Shown here: positions 55,471-63,774 of the stretch, in pieces
Layout of the letters: every line of letters starts with the position of its first letter
Numbering within the stretch: the first letter of the stretch is position 1
Origin: Reinekea sp. G2M2-21
GTDB lineage: Bacteria > Pseudomonadota > Gammaproteobacteria > Pseudomonadales > Natronospirillaceae
Assembly (NCBI RefSeq): GCF_015687175.1
Contig: NZ_JADPQG010000004.1
Location: 248,001 to 312,000, forward strand
DNA length: 64,000 nt
Reading direction: 5' to 3'
Notes under the pieces: model-generated
What the model saw: only the letters and a program-made list of their open reading frames with translations
Database searches by the model: none
What the model was told of the DNA's origin: nothing
Position numbers and translations under genes: made by a program

Positions 55471-55497
55471 AAACGTCGGTGATCCCGGCGTTTTTTT
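55471..55497 (+). terminator. Terminator after the 55145 small gene
   Basis: AACGTCGG and CCGGCGTT pair with one G-T, followed by seven T. A second hairpin (GTGCAG/CTGCAC at 55447-55462) lies directly upstream. The rest of the 55316-55724 stretch holds no gene I can support. Confidence 0.82.
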
Positions 55498-55724
55498 ATG
55501 CCTGGAATATATGTTTTTCATTTATCGCCCTCTGTTGTTCTGCTAATCCTGTTTTACGCTGCTTCGCGTTGACGGTTTGAGAGGCATAGTCTTTTGTTGC
55601 AGGAGCCGCGTTCGTTTAACCTTGCGGTGGTCAGGGTTTTTATTCGCTCGAACATTTTGTGCGAATGAGGCGATTCATACGAATCTGGCCTAAACAATTA
55701 GTCAGTGCGGGCGATAACCTGACT

Positions 55725-57512
55725 ATGAATAACCGGAACCGAATTATGGCCTCAGTTTTCCAAAACTTGAAAAGACCAATCCTGTGCGTTTTAGCATCGT
55801 TTTGTGCTGTGCCCGTAATGGCTCTTGAATTGGGTGTGGACGCAAGTTTTACCAGTTCAACTCAGGTTGATGACTGGGGTATCGGTGCTCATGCGCAATT
55901 GATTGCAACGAACGGTTTAGGGGTCGATCTAGGCTACAGTTATCTCAACAGCATTACCTACGACGCACTGAATTCAACGTTGACCCATAGCTTGGGGCAA
56001 TATGAAGCCAGTGTGTTGTGGCAACGCGGGGATCGAGGCTTTCGGGTTCAGGGCTTAGTGGGTGGTATCTGGTCCAACAGCTGGGTCCAATCCAACAGCC
56101 AAGACGTCATTACCCGATTTTCACCCGGATATCAGGCGGGCGTTGGTGTTAGCGTGCCTGTTTTCACCCGGGTGCGGGCCTTTGCTGATGCGGGTTATCA
56201 GGGCTGGTTGAATGCCGAAATACCCGGACACCTGTCTTGGCGTTACGGCATCAGGATTCTCTTTGGGGGTTCCGGAGTTCAAAAGCTGGAACAACAGGAG
56301 CTTGCTGAGAAGCTTGAACTGGAACAGCAGACTCAGGCGGAATTGGCTAATCCATCAGTGAACATAGACACACGCGTCCCGGAATATATCCCGGGAAATC
56401 TGTCGCAGTCTCTGCCTCCTATTGTGGCAAACGCCGAAATCTGTAAGTGTTTTCCAGCAGGTCCCTATACATTGCAATTGGGTGAGTTCGGCAACATGAC
56501 GTCTGCTATTCGCGCGTTGGAGTACCGCGGTTTGCGACAGTTTTTTAATTCCAGGTCCTATTTACTGGCACCGCTGCCGGTGTTTTTGGCGCAAGCGGAC
56601 GTTAATGGTCCGGTTGGCGTGTATCTAGGTGAGTTGCCTTCGGTTGAACAAATGCAGTTTTGGCGGCATGAATTACGCAAAAGTGGTTTACAGGCACGAT
56701 TCCGCAAAGTTATCGGCAGTAATAGTAGCCGCGTCGCAAATCCCATTGTCGCGATGGCGGATGCGGAGATCGTCCGTGCACCGGAATATACGGACGAAGA
56801 AATTCGTCGCATGAACTCGTTACCAGAAGACTGGCAGGAACCACAGGCCAGTCAATTAGAAAAATACGACGCAGCGTTAGCAGAAAAAGAAGCTTACGAT
56901 AAAAATCTGGCCATGCAGCGGGAGCAGATGAATAAGGTTGAAGCCTCCCCGGTCGTGTTGGCTGACACGCTTCAATCTGGTCCCGTGCCTGTTTCAGACT
57001 TACTGACTGTACTGGGTTCTGACGCCATGCGCCAAGCACTGGCGCAGTCTCCGTCGATGAATATTCCCGGCCGGATGAGTTTGATATGGGATGAAGGAAA
57101 GCAAGAAGCCTGGCTGCGATTTGCAGAGTTCAGAAGTGAACAGCATCTGGACGAGTGGCGCGCCTGGCTAGATGCTGAGCGATTGACGGCAAGCCGAACG
57201 GATCAACCTTTTATGCCGATGGGCGATATTTACGTGTTTGAATTGGGTCATCCATTGGATACTTACAGTGTTGAAATTGATCGGACGGACAATGTTCAAC
57301 AGATGTTTCAATCCATGCGATCTGACGAGGTCCTTTGGTTTCAGGCCTATCAACGGATAAACGATCAGCCTGTATCGACAACGCTGAATTGGTCAATGAC
57401 GGATCGTCGTTACCATTTGATTGTCAGTAACATCACAACCAAAGCAGAGCAGCAACAAATTTGGACCAATCTGACTGCTGTCGGTTTATTGCCGTCACTT
57501 GCGGAGGAATAG
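55725..57512 (+). CDS. Exported envelope protein with outer-membrane-barrel-like N-terminus and SPOR-like domain
   Basis: 595 aa from ATG 55725 (ATG 55746 also possible; the frame is open to 55659). A signal peptide (RPILCVLASFCAVPVMALE) is followed by an Ala/Gly/aromatic-rich region resembling a beta-barrel (residues about 40-195). A SPOR-like segment (GPYTLQLGEFGNMTSAIRALEYRGL, shown here only by its landmarks GPYTLQLGEF and GVYLGELPS) lies at about 245-330, then a helical C-terminal part with Glu/Lys-rich stretches. SPOR domains bind septal or denuded peptidoglycan, so it may link cell wall and outer membrane. Exact family unknown. Confidence 0.65.
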   Translation: MNNRNRIMASVFQNLKRPILCVLASFCAVPVMALELGVDASFTSSTQVDDWGIGAHAQLIATNGLGVDLGYSYLNSITYDALNSTLTHSLGQYEASVLWQRGDRGFRVQGLVGGIWSNSWVQSNSQDVITRFSPGYQAGVGVSVPVFTRVRAFADAGYQGWLNAEIPGHLSWRYGIRILFGGSGVQKLEQQELAEKLELEQQTQAELANPSVNIDTRVPEYIPGNLSQSLPPIVANAEICKCFPAGPYTLQLGEFGNMTSAIRALEYRGLRQFFNSRSYLLAPLPVFLAQADVNGPVGVYLGELPSVEQMQFWRHELRKSGLQARFRKVIGSNSSRVANPIVAMADAEIVRAPEYTDEEIRRMNSLPEDWQEPQASQLEKYDAALAEKEAYDKNLAMQREQMNKVEASPVVLADTLQSGPVPVSDLLTVLGSDAMRQALAQSPSMNIPGRMSLIWDEGKQEAWLRFAEFRSEQHLDEWRAWLDAERLTASRTDQPFMPMGDIYVFELGHPLDTYSVEIDRTDNVQQMFQSMRSDEVLWFQAYQRINDQPVSTTLNWSMTDRRYHLIVSNITTKAEQQQIWTNLTAVGLLPSLAEE

Positions 57513-57804
57513 TAAGCACATACTTCTGTGGTGAAACGGCCGCCCCAATAAGATGACCAACACCTGATCACGGTCTTCTATGCTCCATTGGGCGCTTTTA
57601 CTTTGCTTTATTAGCAAAAATGGATCGGTTGGTTAACTGCTCAAGGAATGCAAAATTTCCGAGTATGATTGTTGCCCTGCTTCTGGTTGTAAAAGCTTCT
57701 TGAGATAGAGTCTTTTCCATTCTGACCCTGAATCATTGTCTGTTAAACTGCGCTGCCCGATAAACTGGGTGATCAATTGCGCTGGAAGGATAGGGTGGTT
57801 TGCG

Positions 57805-58566
57805 TTGGAATTTTCGATTGAGTTGTTACTGATTTTATTCTTGGTTGCTGCGTTGGCAGGTTGGGTAGACACCTTAGCAGGCGGTGGGGGACTTATTGTT
57901 CTTCCGGTATTGATGTTGGCCGGAGTGCCACCTGTTCAGGCATTGGCAACCAATAAGTGTCAGGGTTTCGTGGGGACGTTTACGGCAACGGCGACGCTGT
58001 ATCTGAAGGGGAAGTTGGTCACTGAACGATTGTGGCAATTTATGTTGTGGACGGCTGTGGGGGCCATACTGGGGACTTGGTTAATCCAGCGAATTGATAC
58101 TGGTTGGCTGGTCTGGGCTGTTCCTGTATTGCTGTTATTGGTTGCTGTTTACTTTTTGACGGTTCCCAATCTTGGTGATATTGAAAAAACGCCACGTATG
58201 TCGGAACGTACCTGGTCACGAACTGTGGTGCCAGGTATCGGGTTTTACGATGGTTTTTTTGGCCCGGGCACCGGATCATTTTTTGCGGCCAGTGGTGTCG
58301 TGTTGCGAGGAAAAACACTGGTAGATGCCACGGTCTTGGCCAAGCCTCTGAACTTCACTTCCAACATCGTATCTCTCATGCTGTTCGCTTTTAGTGGGCA
58401 AGTCATCTGGACGATCGGGCTGGTCATGATGGTCGGGCAGGTCATTGGCGCGACGCTCGGCGCGCACTCGATTTACTGGGGCGGTGCCCGATTGATTCGC
58501 CCGCTCGTTATAGTGATGTGCATCGCTATGTCGGCACGGCAGCTTTGGAGTCTTTATGCTGGCTAA
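57805..58566 (+). CDS. yfcA: TSUP/YfcA-type transporter (TauE/SafE family)
   Basis: 253-aa inner-membrane protein with seven to eight TM helices. The start is the TTG at 57805 after AGGGTGG; the frame is open upstream. Residues such as AGWVDTLAGGGGLIVLPVLML, ALATNKCQGFVG and GFYDGFFGPGTGSFF match E. coli YfcA. The family exports sulfite, sulfonate-derived or related anions in several bacteria, but this member's substrate is unknown. The desT gene follows convergently with only 8 bases between. Confidence 0.87.
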   Translation: MEFSIELLLILFLVAALAGWVDTLAGGGGLIVLPVLMLAGVPPVQALATNKCQGFVGTFTATATLYLKGKLVTERLWQFMLWTAVGAILGTWLIQRIDTGWLVWAVPVLLLLVAVYFLTVPNLGDIEKTPRMSERTWSRTVVPGIGFYDGFFGPGTGSFFAASGVVLRGKTLVDATVLAKPLNFTSNIVSLMLFAFSGQVIWTIGLVMMVGQVIGATLGAHSIYWGGARLIRPLVIVMCIAMSARQLWSLYAG

Positions 58567-58574
58567 ATCTAGAG

Positions 58575-59225
58575 TTAATTGACCGGTTGGTTTCTGGCAA
58601 TGGCGTGGGCGCCGGTAATCAGCATCTTAATCATCATGACCAGTTCGTCGATCATCTCATTGTGATCTTCTTTAGGATGATCCAGTGCGTCGGTACCCAT
58701 TGCGAATACTAAACGCGTGATGGCTTTTGCGATAAGTTCTGGACGCGCTGGTGTACTGGACGTTCGTTGTGCTATGGCGATCAGGTCTTCGGTTAACTCC
58801 TGCTCGAAGAAGTTCAACTGCTGTCGAACCGCCAATTTAAATCGATCCGAACCGACGACTCCTTCGCGCAGCAGAATCGGTAAGTAATGACCATCGCTGG
58901 TCAATTGTTCAATGAATGTTTCAATCGACATTCGAACGATGCCCTTATTGAGTTCCTGTGCACGAAACCTAGCCTGACCAATGACCTTTCGCAGCGTACT
59001 ACCCGCCAATTCAATGACACAAACCGCTAATTCTTCTGTACTCTTAAAATGACGATAGAAGCTGTTGGGAGCGATACCTGCTTCACGGGTGATTTCACGC
59101 AGACTCAGCGACGATATAGATCGATGTGGGCCCACCAAGCGCAATGCTGCTTCAATGATATCTTCTCGGCTGATAGTAGCCTTTCGACCCGCGCTGCGTT
59201 TCTGGGTTTGTTCTGTCTCGCTCAC
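58575..59225 (-). CDS. desT: TetR-family repressor of unsaturated fatty acid synthesis (DesT/FabR type)
   Basis: 216 aa. N-terminal HTH (ASLREITREAGIAPNSFYRHFKSTEEL-like; landmarks SLREITREAGIAPNSFYRHF). Highly similar to FabR/DesT, which sense the ratio of unsaturated to saturated acyl-CoA and repress desaturase genes. It is divergent from a ferredoxin reductase and a desaturase gene, exactly the P. aeruginosa desT-desCB arrangement. The candidate operator lies at 59297-59312. Confidence 0.9.
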   Translation of the reverse strand: MSETEQTQKRSAGRKATISREDIIEAALRLVGPHRSISSLSLREITREAGIAPNSFYRHFKSTEELAVCVIELAGSTLRKVIGQARFRAQELNKGIVRMSIETFIEQLTSDGHYLPILLREGVVGSDRFKLAVRQQLNFFEQELTEDLIAIAQRTSSTPARPELIAKAITRLVFAMGTDALDHPKEDHNEMIDELVMMIKMLITGAHAIARNQPVN

Positions 59226-59296
59226 ATCTTATCCTTTTCTTTTTGCTCACAAATGATGGTACCCGAATGCTGACTCCGTGTCTCTTGCCAGTATTA

Positions 59297-59325
59297 TTAG
59301 ACAAGTGTATACGAAAGACTATAAT
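59297..59325 (+). promoter_or_regulatory. desCB promoter with candidate DesT operator
   Basis: TTAGAC (59297-59302), 17 bases, then TATAAT (59320-59325) is a good sigma-70 promoter. The sequence TTAGACAAGTGTATAC (59297-59312), which resembles the imperfect palindromic sites of DesT/FabR repressors (GTATACA/TGTCTAA), overlaps the -35 box. The promoter is read directly; DesT binding is inferred. Confidence 0.6.
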
Positions 59326-59339
59326 TCAGCGCAAATCAA

Positions 59340-60434
59340 ATGGTTACCGTCATGAATAAATTGTTCGTTGCGTTGCGTGCTGTGCGCGACATGGTGTTGC
59401 CTGAATCTGTGTACGATTTCTGGTGTGAAGAACTCGGTTTGCTGGCAAGGCGTGAGCAACAGGTTGCCCGGGCTGTGAAAGTGGTATCCGAGACACCCGA
59501 AACGGTATCGATTTGGTTGAAACCTAATCGAAATTTCAAAGGAGTGGCGCCGGGGCAGCATGTTAATGTGAGTTTCCTGGTACACGGACACCGAGTCCAG
59601 CGCAGTTATTCAGTCAGTCACGTCAAAGGTCGATTGTTCAGAATCACGGCCCGTAAAGTCGAAAAAGGAAAAGCCAGCTCGTTTTTGAATAACCATGCTC
59701 ATAAAGGCATGATTTTTCAGTTGGAAGACGCCTATGGGGACGTCACCGTCAGTCATTTCTCGGATACGCCGGCGTTGTTTTTAGCCGGTGGCATCGGTAT
59801 AACCCCGATCATTTCCATGTTGGAACGTTGGGCCGTAACCTTTCGTGCGCAACCGGTGCAATTAGTGTATTGGGGTAAACGTGCACAGGATCTCGCCTTT
59901 GTTGAGCGATTGAAAAAATTGGCCGCTGAGCACAGTTGGTTCGAATTCAAATTATTGGAAACGGAGTTCCTTGAACGTAATGCAGATGGGACGCCAAAGT
60001 TATTCGCTGAAACTTCAGCTTGGTTTCAGGAGTTGACTGAAAAACTGCCAAGTTTTAACGCTTTTGCCTGCGGAAATGATGGTTTTGTTCATCAGATTCA
60101 GGAACGGATTGCGCCCTGGGTCAACCAGTTTCATTTTGAATCTTTTACACCGCTGGTATTTGCTGGTGAGCCAGGTGCTCCGGTACAAATAAATTTAACC
60201 AGACAACAGCGTTCGGTTTTTGTTCCCAGTGGTATGAATTTGTTATCTGCTTTAGAAAAGGCTGGCGTACGTATTAGCAGTGGTTGTCGTCGTGGTACTT
60301 GCAACACATGCAGTTGCAAAAAAGTCAGTGGCATTGCGGTGAATCAATCGGATAATCGCTTGCATGAAAGTAGTGACAGTGGCTTTAAACCCTGTACCCA
60401 CTCAGCACTCACCGATATGACCCTGGAGCTCTAA
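59340..60434 (+). CDS. desC: Ferredoxin-NAD(P) reductase-like partner of desaturase (DesC type)
   Basis: 364 aa. An N-terminal FAD domain (RSYSVSHV binding motif) and NAD(P) domain (LAGGIGITPIISMLE) are followed by a C-terminal plant-type 2Fe-2S domain with the Cys cluster SSGCRRGTCNTCSC. It passes electrons to the desaturase encoded next. The ATG of desB directly follows its stop. An alternative start is ATG 59352. Confidence 0.92.
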   Translation: MVTVMNKLFVALRAVRDMVLPESVYDFWCEELGLLARREQQVARAVKVVSETPETVSIWLKPNRNFKGVAPGQHVNVSFLVHGHRVQRSYSVSHVKGRLFRITARKVEKGKASSFLNNHAHKGMIFQLEDAYGDVTVSHFSDTPALFLAGGIGITPIISMLERWAVTFRAQPVQLVYWGKRAQDLAFVERLKKLAAEHSWFEFKLLETEFLERNADGTPKLFAETSAWFQELTEKLPSFNAFACGNDGFVHQIQERIAPWVNQFHFESFTPLVFAGEPGAPVQINLTRQQRSVFVPSGMNLLSALEKAGVRISSGCRRGTCNTCSCKKVSGIAVNQSDNRLHESSDSGFKPCTHSALTDMTLEL

Positions 60435-61502
60435 ATGACAACTCATTATCGGGTACTTTCGGAGGCGGAAACCGAGGCCTTTGGCGCAGAGATTGATGCG
60501 GTAAAACAGAGGGTTAAGAATGAGATAGGCAGCCAAGACGTTCGTTATATCAAAAATGTACAACGGGCGGTCCGATATTTTGGTTTGTTCGGACGACTAG
60601 CGCTGGTGTTAAGTTTTTTATCCGGTTTCTGGATATTAGGTGTGGCACTGTTGGCGTTGTCAAAGATTCTGGACAATATGGAACTAGGCCACAATGTGAT
60701 ACACGGCCAGTTTGACTTCATGGGTGATAAACACCTGAACGGCAAGTCTTACGAATGGGACATTTTGGGCACGAGTAACAACTGGCGTCAGACGCATAAT
60801 TTCAAGCATCATACCTATACCAATATTCAGGGATTCGATGATGACATTGGCTATGACATTATCCGGGTGTTCCCGGAACAGAAATGGTCGCCCTGGTATT
60901 TGTTGCAACCGCTGTACAGCTTTCTGTTTGCGTTTGTGTTTGAGTGGGGTGTAGCTCTGCAGAATGTCGATTTTAAAACTGTGAAAGGTCTGGCATTTTT
61001 AAAAAGCTTGAAACAGAAAAATCCGGAAGCCTGGAAAAAAATGAAGCACCAGTTACTCAAGGATTACCTCCTGTTTCCGCTGCTCGCTGGGCCTATGTTC
61101 GTGCCGGTATTGCTTGGGAACATGGTCGCCAATGTAATCCGAAGTGTATGGACGTTTATTATTATTTTTTGTGGTCATTTTACGGAAAAAACAGTGGTAT
61201 TTCCGCCCGAAGAAGCCCAGAAAACATCCAATGGGCATTGGTATCTGCGTCAGGTTCGCAGTTCCAGTAACATCAAGGGCAGTTTCTTGTTTCATGTTCT
61301 CAGTGGCAACTTAAGCCATCAGATTGAACATCATTTATTTCCGGACATTCCTGCGAATCGCTATGCTCAGTTGGCACCGGACGTGGAACGCATCTGCCGA
61401 AAATATGGCCAGACTTACAACACCGGACGACTATCGAGACAGTTTTTTCAGGTGGTCGTTCGTATCTGGAAATACGCGTTGCCTATTACGAAAACTGCAT
61501 AA
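60435..61502 (+). CDS. desB: Acyl-CoA delta-9 desaturase (DesB type)
   Basis: 355-aa membrane-bound di-iron desaturase. The three His boxes are present: HNVIH (GHNVIHGQF), HNFKHH and HQIEHH. Four TM segments are visible. It introduces a double bond into acyl chains (as in P. aeruginosa DesB), lowering membrane order; controlled by DesT. The ATG immediately follows the desC stop. Confidence 0.92.
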   Translation: MTTHYRVLSEAETEAFGAEIDAVKQRVKNEIGSQDVRYIKNVQRAVRYFGLFGRLALVLSFLSGFWILGVALLALSKILDNMELGHNVIHGQFDFMGDKHLNGKSYEWDILGTSNNWRQTHNFKHHTYTNIQGFDDDIGYDIIRVFPEQKWSPWYLLQPLYSFLFAFVFEWGVALQNVDFKTVKGLAFLKSLKQKNPEAWKKMKHQLLKDYLLFPLLAGPMFVPVLLGNMVANVIRSVWTFIIIFCGHFTEKTVVFPPEEAQKTSNGHWYLRQVRSSSNIKGSFLFHVLSGNLSHQIEHHLFPDIPANRYAQLAPDVERICRKYGQTYNTGRLSRQFFQVVVRIWKYALPITKTA

Positions 61503-61513
61503 GCTATACCGTG

Positions 61514-61538
61514 AAAAGGTGCCATTTGGCACCTTTTT
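61514..61538 (+). terminator. Terminator after desB
   Basis: AAAAGGTGCC and GGCACCTTTT pair around an ATTT loop, ending in a T-run. The desCB operon ends here. Confidence 0.92.
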
Positions 61539-61610
61539 CGCCTTCATTGACGCCTGTCAGCCGTGTCAAATATTGCACTTGCCTGCTCAGTTTCCCGGCG
61601 TACCATTTGA

Positions 61611-61651
61611 GTTGAAGAAACAATTTCTTCGACTTCTCACGTACAGAGGAG
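61611..61651 (+). promoter_or_regulatory. Candidate RNA thermometer in second hsp20 leader
   Basis: GTTGAAGAAA (61611-61620) pairs with TTTCTTCGAC (61624-61633), one G-T pair. Directly after it CTTCTC (61633-61638) pairs with GAGGAG (61646-61651), which is the ribosome-binding site for the ATG at 61659. The Shine-Dalgarno is thus locked in a short stem that could melt with heat. Structure seen; heat response inferred. Confidence 0.45.
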
Positions 61652-61658
61652 GTGGCCT

Positions 61659-62084
61659 ATGAGCAAACTGATTCAAAAGAACAACTGGATTGATGAATGG
61701 TTTCCTGAATGGAACCCTGGTTATCTGATCCGACCGTTGCATGGTGATGCAATGCCATCGCGAATCCGAATAGATGTCGCAGACACAGAGGAAGGCTTTA
61801 CCGTTAAAGCGGAACTTCCAGGTGTCAAAAAAGAGGATATCGATGTTCAGATTAAGGATTCTCTGGTATCGATCAGTGCTGAAATAAAGCAGGAAGACAG
61901 ACAGACCAAAGACGATCGAGTTATCCACAGTGAACGTTATTTCGGTCGGGTAAGCCGTAGTTTTGAGTTGCCAAGTGGTGTTGATCCTACCGGTTGTGTC
62001 GCAACCTACAATGATGGTGTCTTGAGTTTGCTGCTCCCTAAAATCGAACCAAAAGACGATCGTCATAAAATCGATATTCGTTGA
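61659..62084 (+). CDS. Small heat-shock protein, Hsp20 type
   Basis: 141-aa alpha-crystallin-domain protein. The core (TVKAELPGVKKEDIDVQIKD, then GRVSRSFELPSGVD) and DDRHKIDIR C-terminus match the general Hsp20 class, different from the IbpA-like protein at 13025. An AGGAGG Shine-Dalgarno precedes the ATG. It likely holds unfolding proteins during stress. A terminator follows. Confidence 0.93.
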   Translation: MSKLIQKNNWIDEWFPEWNPGYLIRPLHGDAMPSRIRIDVADTEEGFTVKAELPGVKKEDIDVQIKDSLVSISAEIKQEDRQTKDDRVIHSERYFGRVSRSFELPSGVDPTGCVATYNDGVLSLLLPKIEPKDDRHKIDIR

Positions 62085-62097
62085 GTATTTTTCATCA

Positions 62098-62126
62098 AAC
62101 GTCCGCTCATCGCGGACGTTTTTTTG
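62098..62126 (+). terminator. Terminator after second hsp20 gene
   Basis: ACGTCCGC and GCGGACGT form an 8-bp stem with a TCATC loop and a T-run. Confidence 0.92.
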
Positions 62127-62254
62127 GTTGGCTTTAACCGAGGATGCTCTGAATACATGGAATAGCCATTGCCATCGATGACGTGTCGAAAGGTATTCAC
62201 CTTTCTATGATTTGTTCGTTATAGTGCCCGTTACACTCCCAACCAGACTTAAAA

Positions 62255-62809
62255 ATGGAATCACAATCTTCTGTTATCCAACTGCTCGATGCCTATCAAC
62301 CTGAAAATGTACAGGAGCGAGGTGCCTTAACGCTTATTCGTGAGTTTGTTCAACGTCACGCTCGTTTCTGGTCGCGAAGTACACTCGAAGGACATCTGAC
62401 CGCATCAGCCTGGATAACCAATACCGAAAAAACGCGAGCGGTTTTGCTGCATCACAGAAAGTTGAATCTGTGGGTTCAGCCAGGCGGACACATTGATGAT
62501 GAAGATCCTTCACTTGCGTTGGCCAGTCTTCGCGAAGCCACCGAGGAAACCGGATTAACGAACCTGGCCTTGAATCACTCCGGCATTTTTGACCTGGATG
62601 TGCACGAGATTCCGGCTCGACCCGGTGAGCCTCAACATCAGCATCTGGATATTCGATTCTGGTTTGTAACCGACGCCCAGGATTTATCCCAAAATTCAGA
62701 ATCAAATGATTTGGCTTGGTTGACCCGCTCCGAGATAGAAATGAAAACCGACGAGGAATCCGTTTTGCGAATGGCGCGTAAAACCCTGCTAACTTACAAT
62801 GGACGTTAA
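62255..62809 (+). CDS. Nudix hydrolase
   Basis: 184 aa. The Nudix box shows REATEETGL with the preceding GGHIDDEDPSL region; this D-x-S variant is common in this subgroup. It hydrolyses a nucleoside diphosphate linked to another moiety; substrate unknown. It ends five bases before the following membrane gene. Confidence 0.88.
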   Translation: MESQSSVIQLLDAYQPENVQERGALTLIREFVQRHARFWSRSTLEGHLTASAWITNTEKTRAVLLHHRKLNLWVQPGGHIDDEDPSLALASLREATEETGLTNLALNHSGIFDLDVHEIPARPGEPQHQHLDIRFWFVTDAQDLSQNSESNDLAWLTRSEIEMKTDEESVLRMARKTLLTYNGR

Positions 62810-62814
62810 CTGAA

Positions 62815-63690
62815 ATGTCGTTAAAAAGCTCTCTGATACTGATTGTCGTACACGCCGTTGCGGCGTTGTTTGCGATGGCGTTGTCGGTACAAAGTACGAC
62901 AGTGGCCGGTATCCCTGCCGCATACGGATTGATCGGTGCCGTATTCGTCATTCAATGGATCGCCTTTATACCGGCTTACCACTGGCAAACGGAACGCTTT
63001 TTTGATTTAACCGGAAGCCTGACCTATGTGTTTGTTTCGCTTGCGGCTCTGGTCATCGCGCCAGTAGTGACCGCCACTAAGCTGGTTGTCGCTTTCTGTA
63101 TAGTGATTTGGGCGCTACGGCTGGGCCTGTTTTTAGTTCTGCGTATTCGCAAGGACGGCAAGGATGGGCGGTTTGATGATATTAAACCCAATGCTGGTCG
63201 TTTCTTGACGGTGTGGTGTATCCAGGCACTTTGGATCACGGTAACAAGTTCGGCAGCGGTGGTGGTATTAACATCAGAAGAGGAAGTGGTTAACAGTCCG
63301 CTGTTATGGCTCGGATTAGTCGTCTGGACCTTCGGCTTTTTACTGGAAGTTATTGCCGATGAACAGAAAAGACGCTTCCGGGCAGCGCAAACCTATAAAG
63401 ATAGGTTCATCCAGTACGGACTTTGGCGTGTGTCCAGGCACCCAAATTATTTAGGCGAAATACTGTTGTGGTGTGGCATTGCCGTTATGGCTGTGCCTAG
63501 TATGGAGGGTTGGCGTTGGTTGGGGATGGTCTCCCCTTTGTTTGTATTTTTGCTGTTAAGGTACGTCAGTGGCGTCCCCTTGCTGGAACAACGCAGTGAT
63601 GATCGGTGGGAGCATCTGCCGGAATACCAGGCATATAAACAAAATACACCGATGCTGATACCGAGCTTTCGAGCAATCCAGAAAAAGTAA
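62815..63690 (+). CDS. DUF1295-family membrane protein (steroid 5-alpha-reductase fold)
   Basis: 291 aa with about seven hydrophobic segments and the family signature LWRVSRHPNYLGEILLWCGI near the C-terminus. The group includes isoprenylcysteine methyltransferase-like and reductase-like proteins, but the bacterial DUF1295 members are uncharacterised. It follows the Nudix gene by five bases, probably co-transcribed. The end ...RAIQKK is basic. Confidence 0.86.
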   Translation: MSLKSSLILIVVHAVAALFAMALSVQSTTVAGIPAAYGLIGAVFVIQWIAFIPAYHWQTERFFDLTGSLTYVFVSLAALVIAPVVTATKLVVAFCIVIWALRLGLFLVLRIRKDGKDGRFDDIKPNAGRFLTVWCIQALWITVTSSAAVVVLTSEEEVVNSPLLWLGLVVWTFGFLLEVIADEQKRRFRAAQTYKDRFIQYGLWRVSRHPNYLGEILLWCGIAVMAVPSMEGWRWLGMVSPLFVFLLLRYVSGVPLLEQRSDDRWEHLPEYQAYKQNTPMLIPSFRAIQKK

Positions 63691-63774
63691 ATTAAAATAT
63701 CGCCGATACAGTGTTTGCTGCTGGACCAAGAGATCTTTCACGATACTTGGCTAGTACGCCAGCTTGAAAGCCCT

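Noticed and set aside
57633-57872. 79-codon minus-strand frame upstream of the YfcA-like gene
   Set aside because: No Shine-Dalgarno or family likeness, and it overlaps the start of the transporter; read as shadow.
62470-62570. Apparently missing first Glu of the Nudix box
   Set aside because: The D-x-S variant at that position is frequent in this Nudix subgroup, so it is not a defect.
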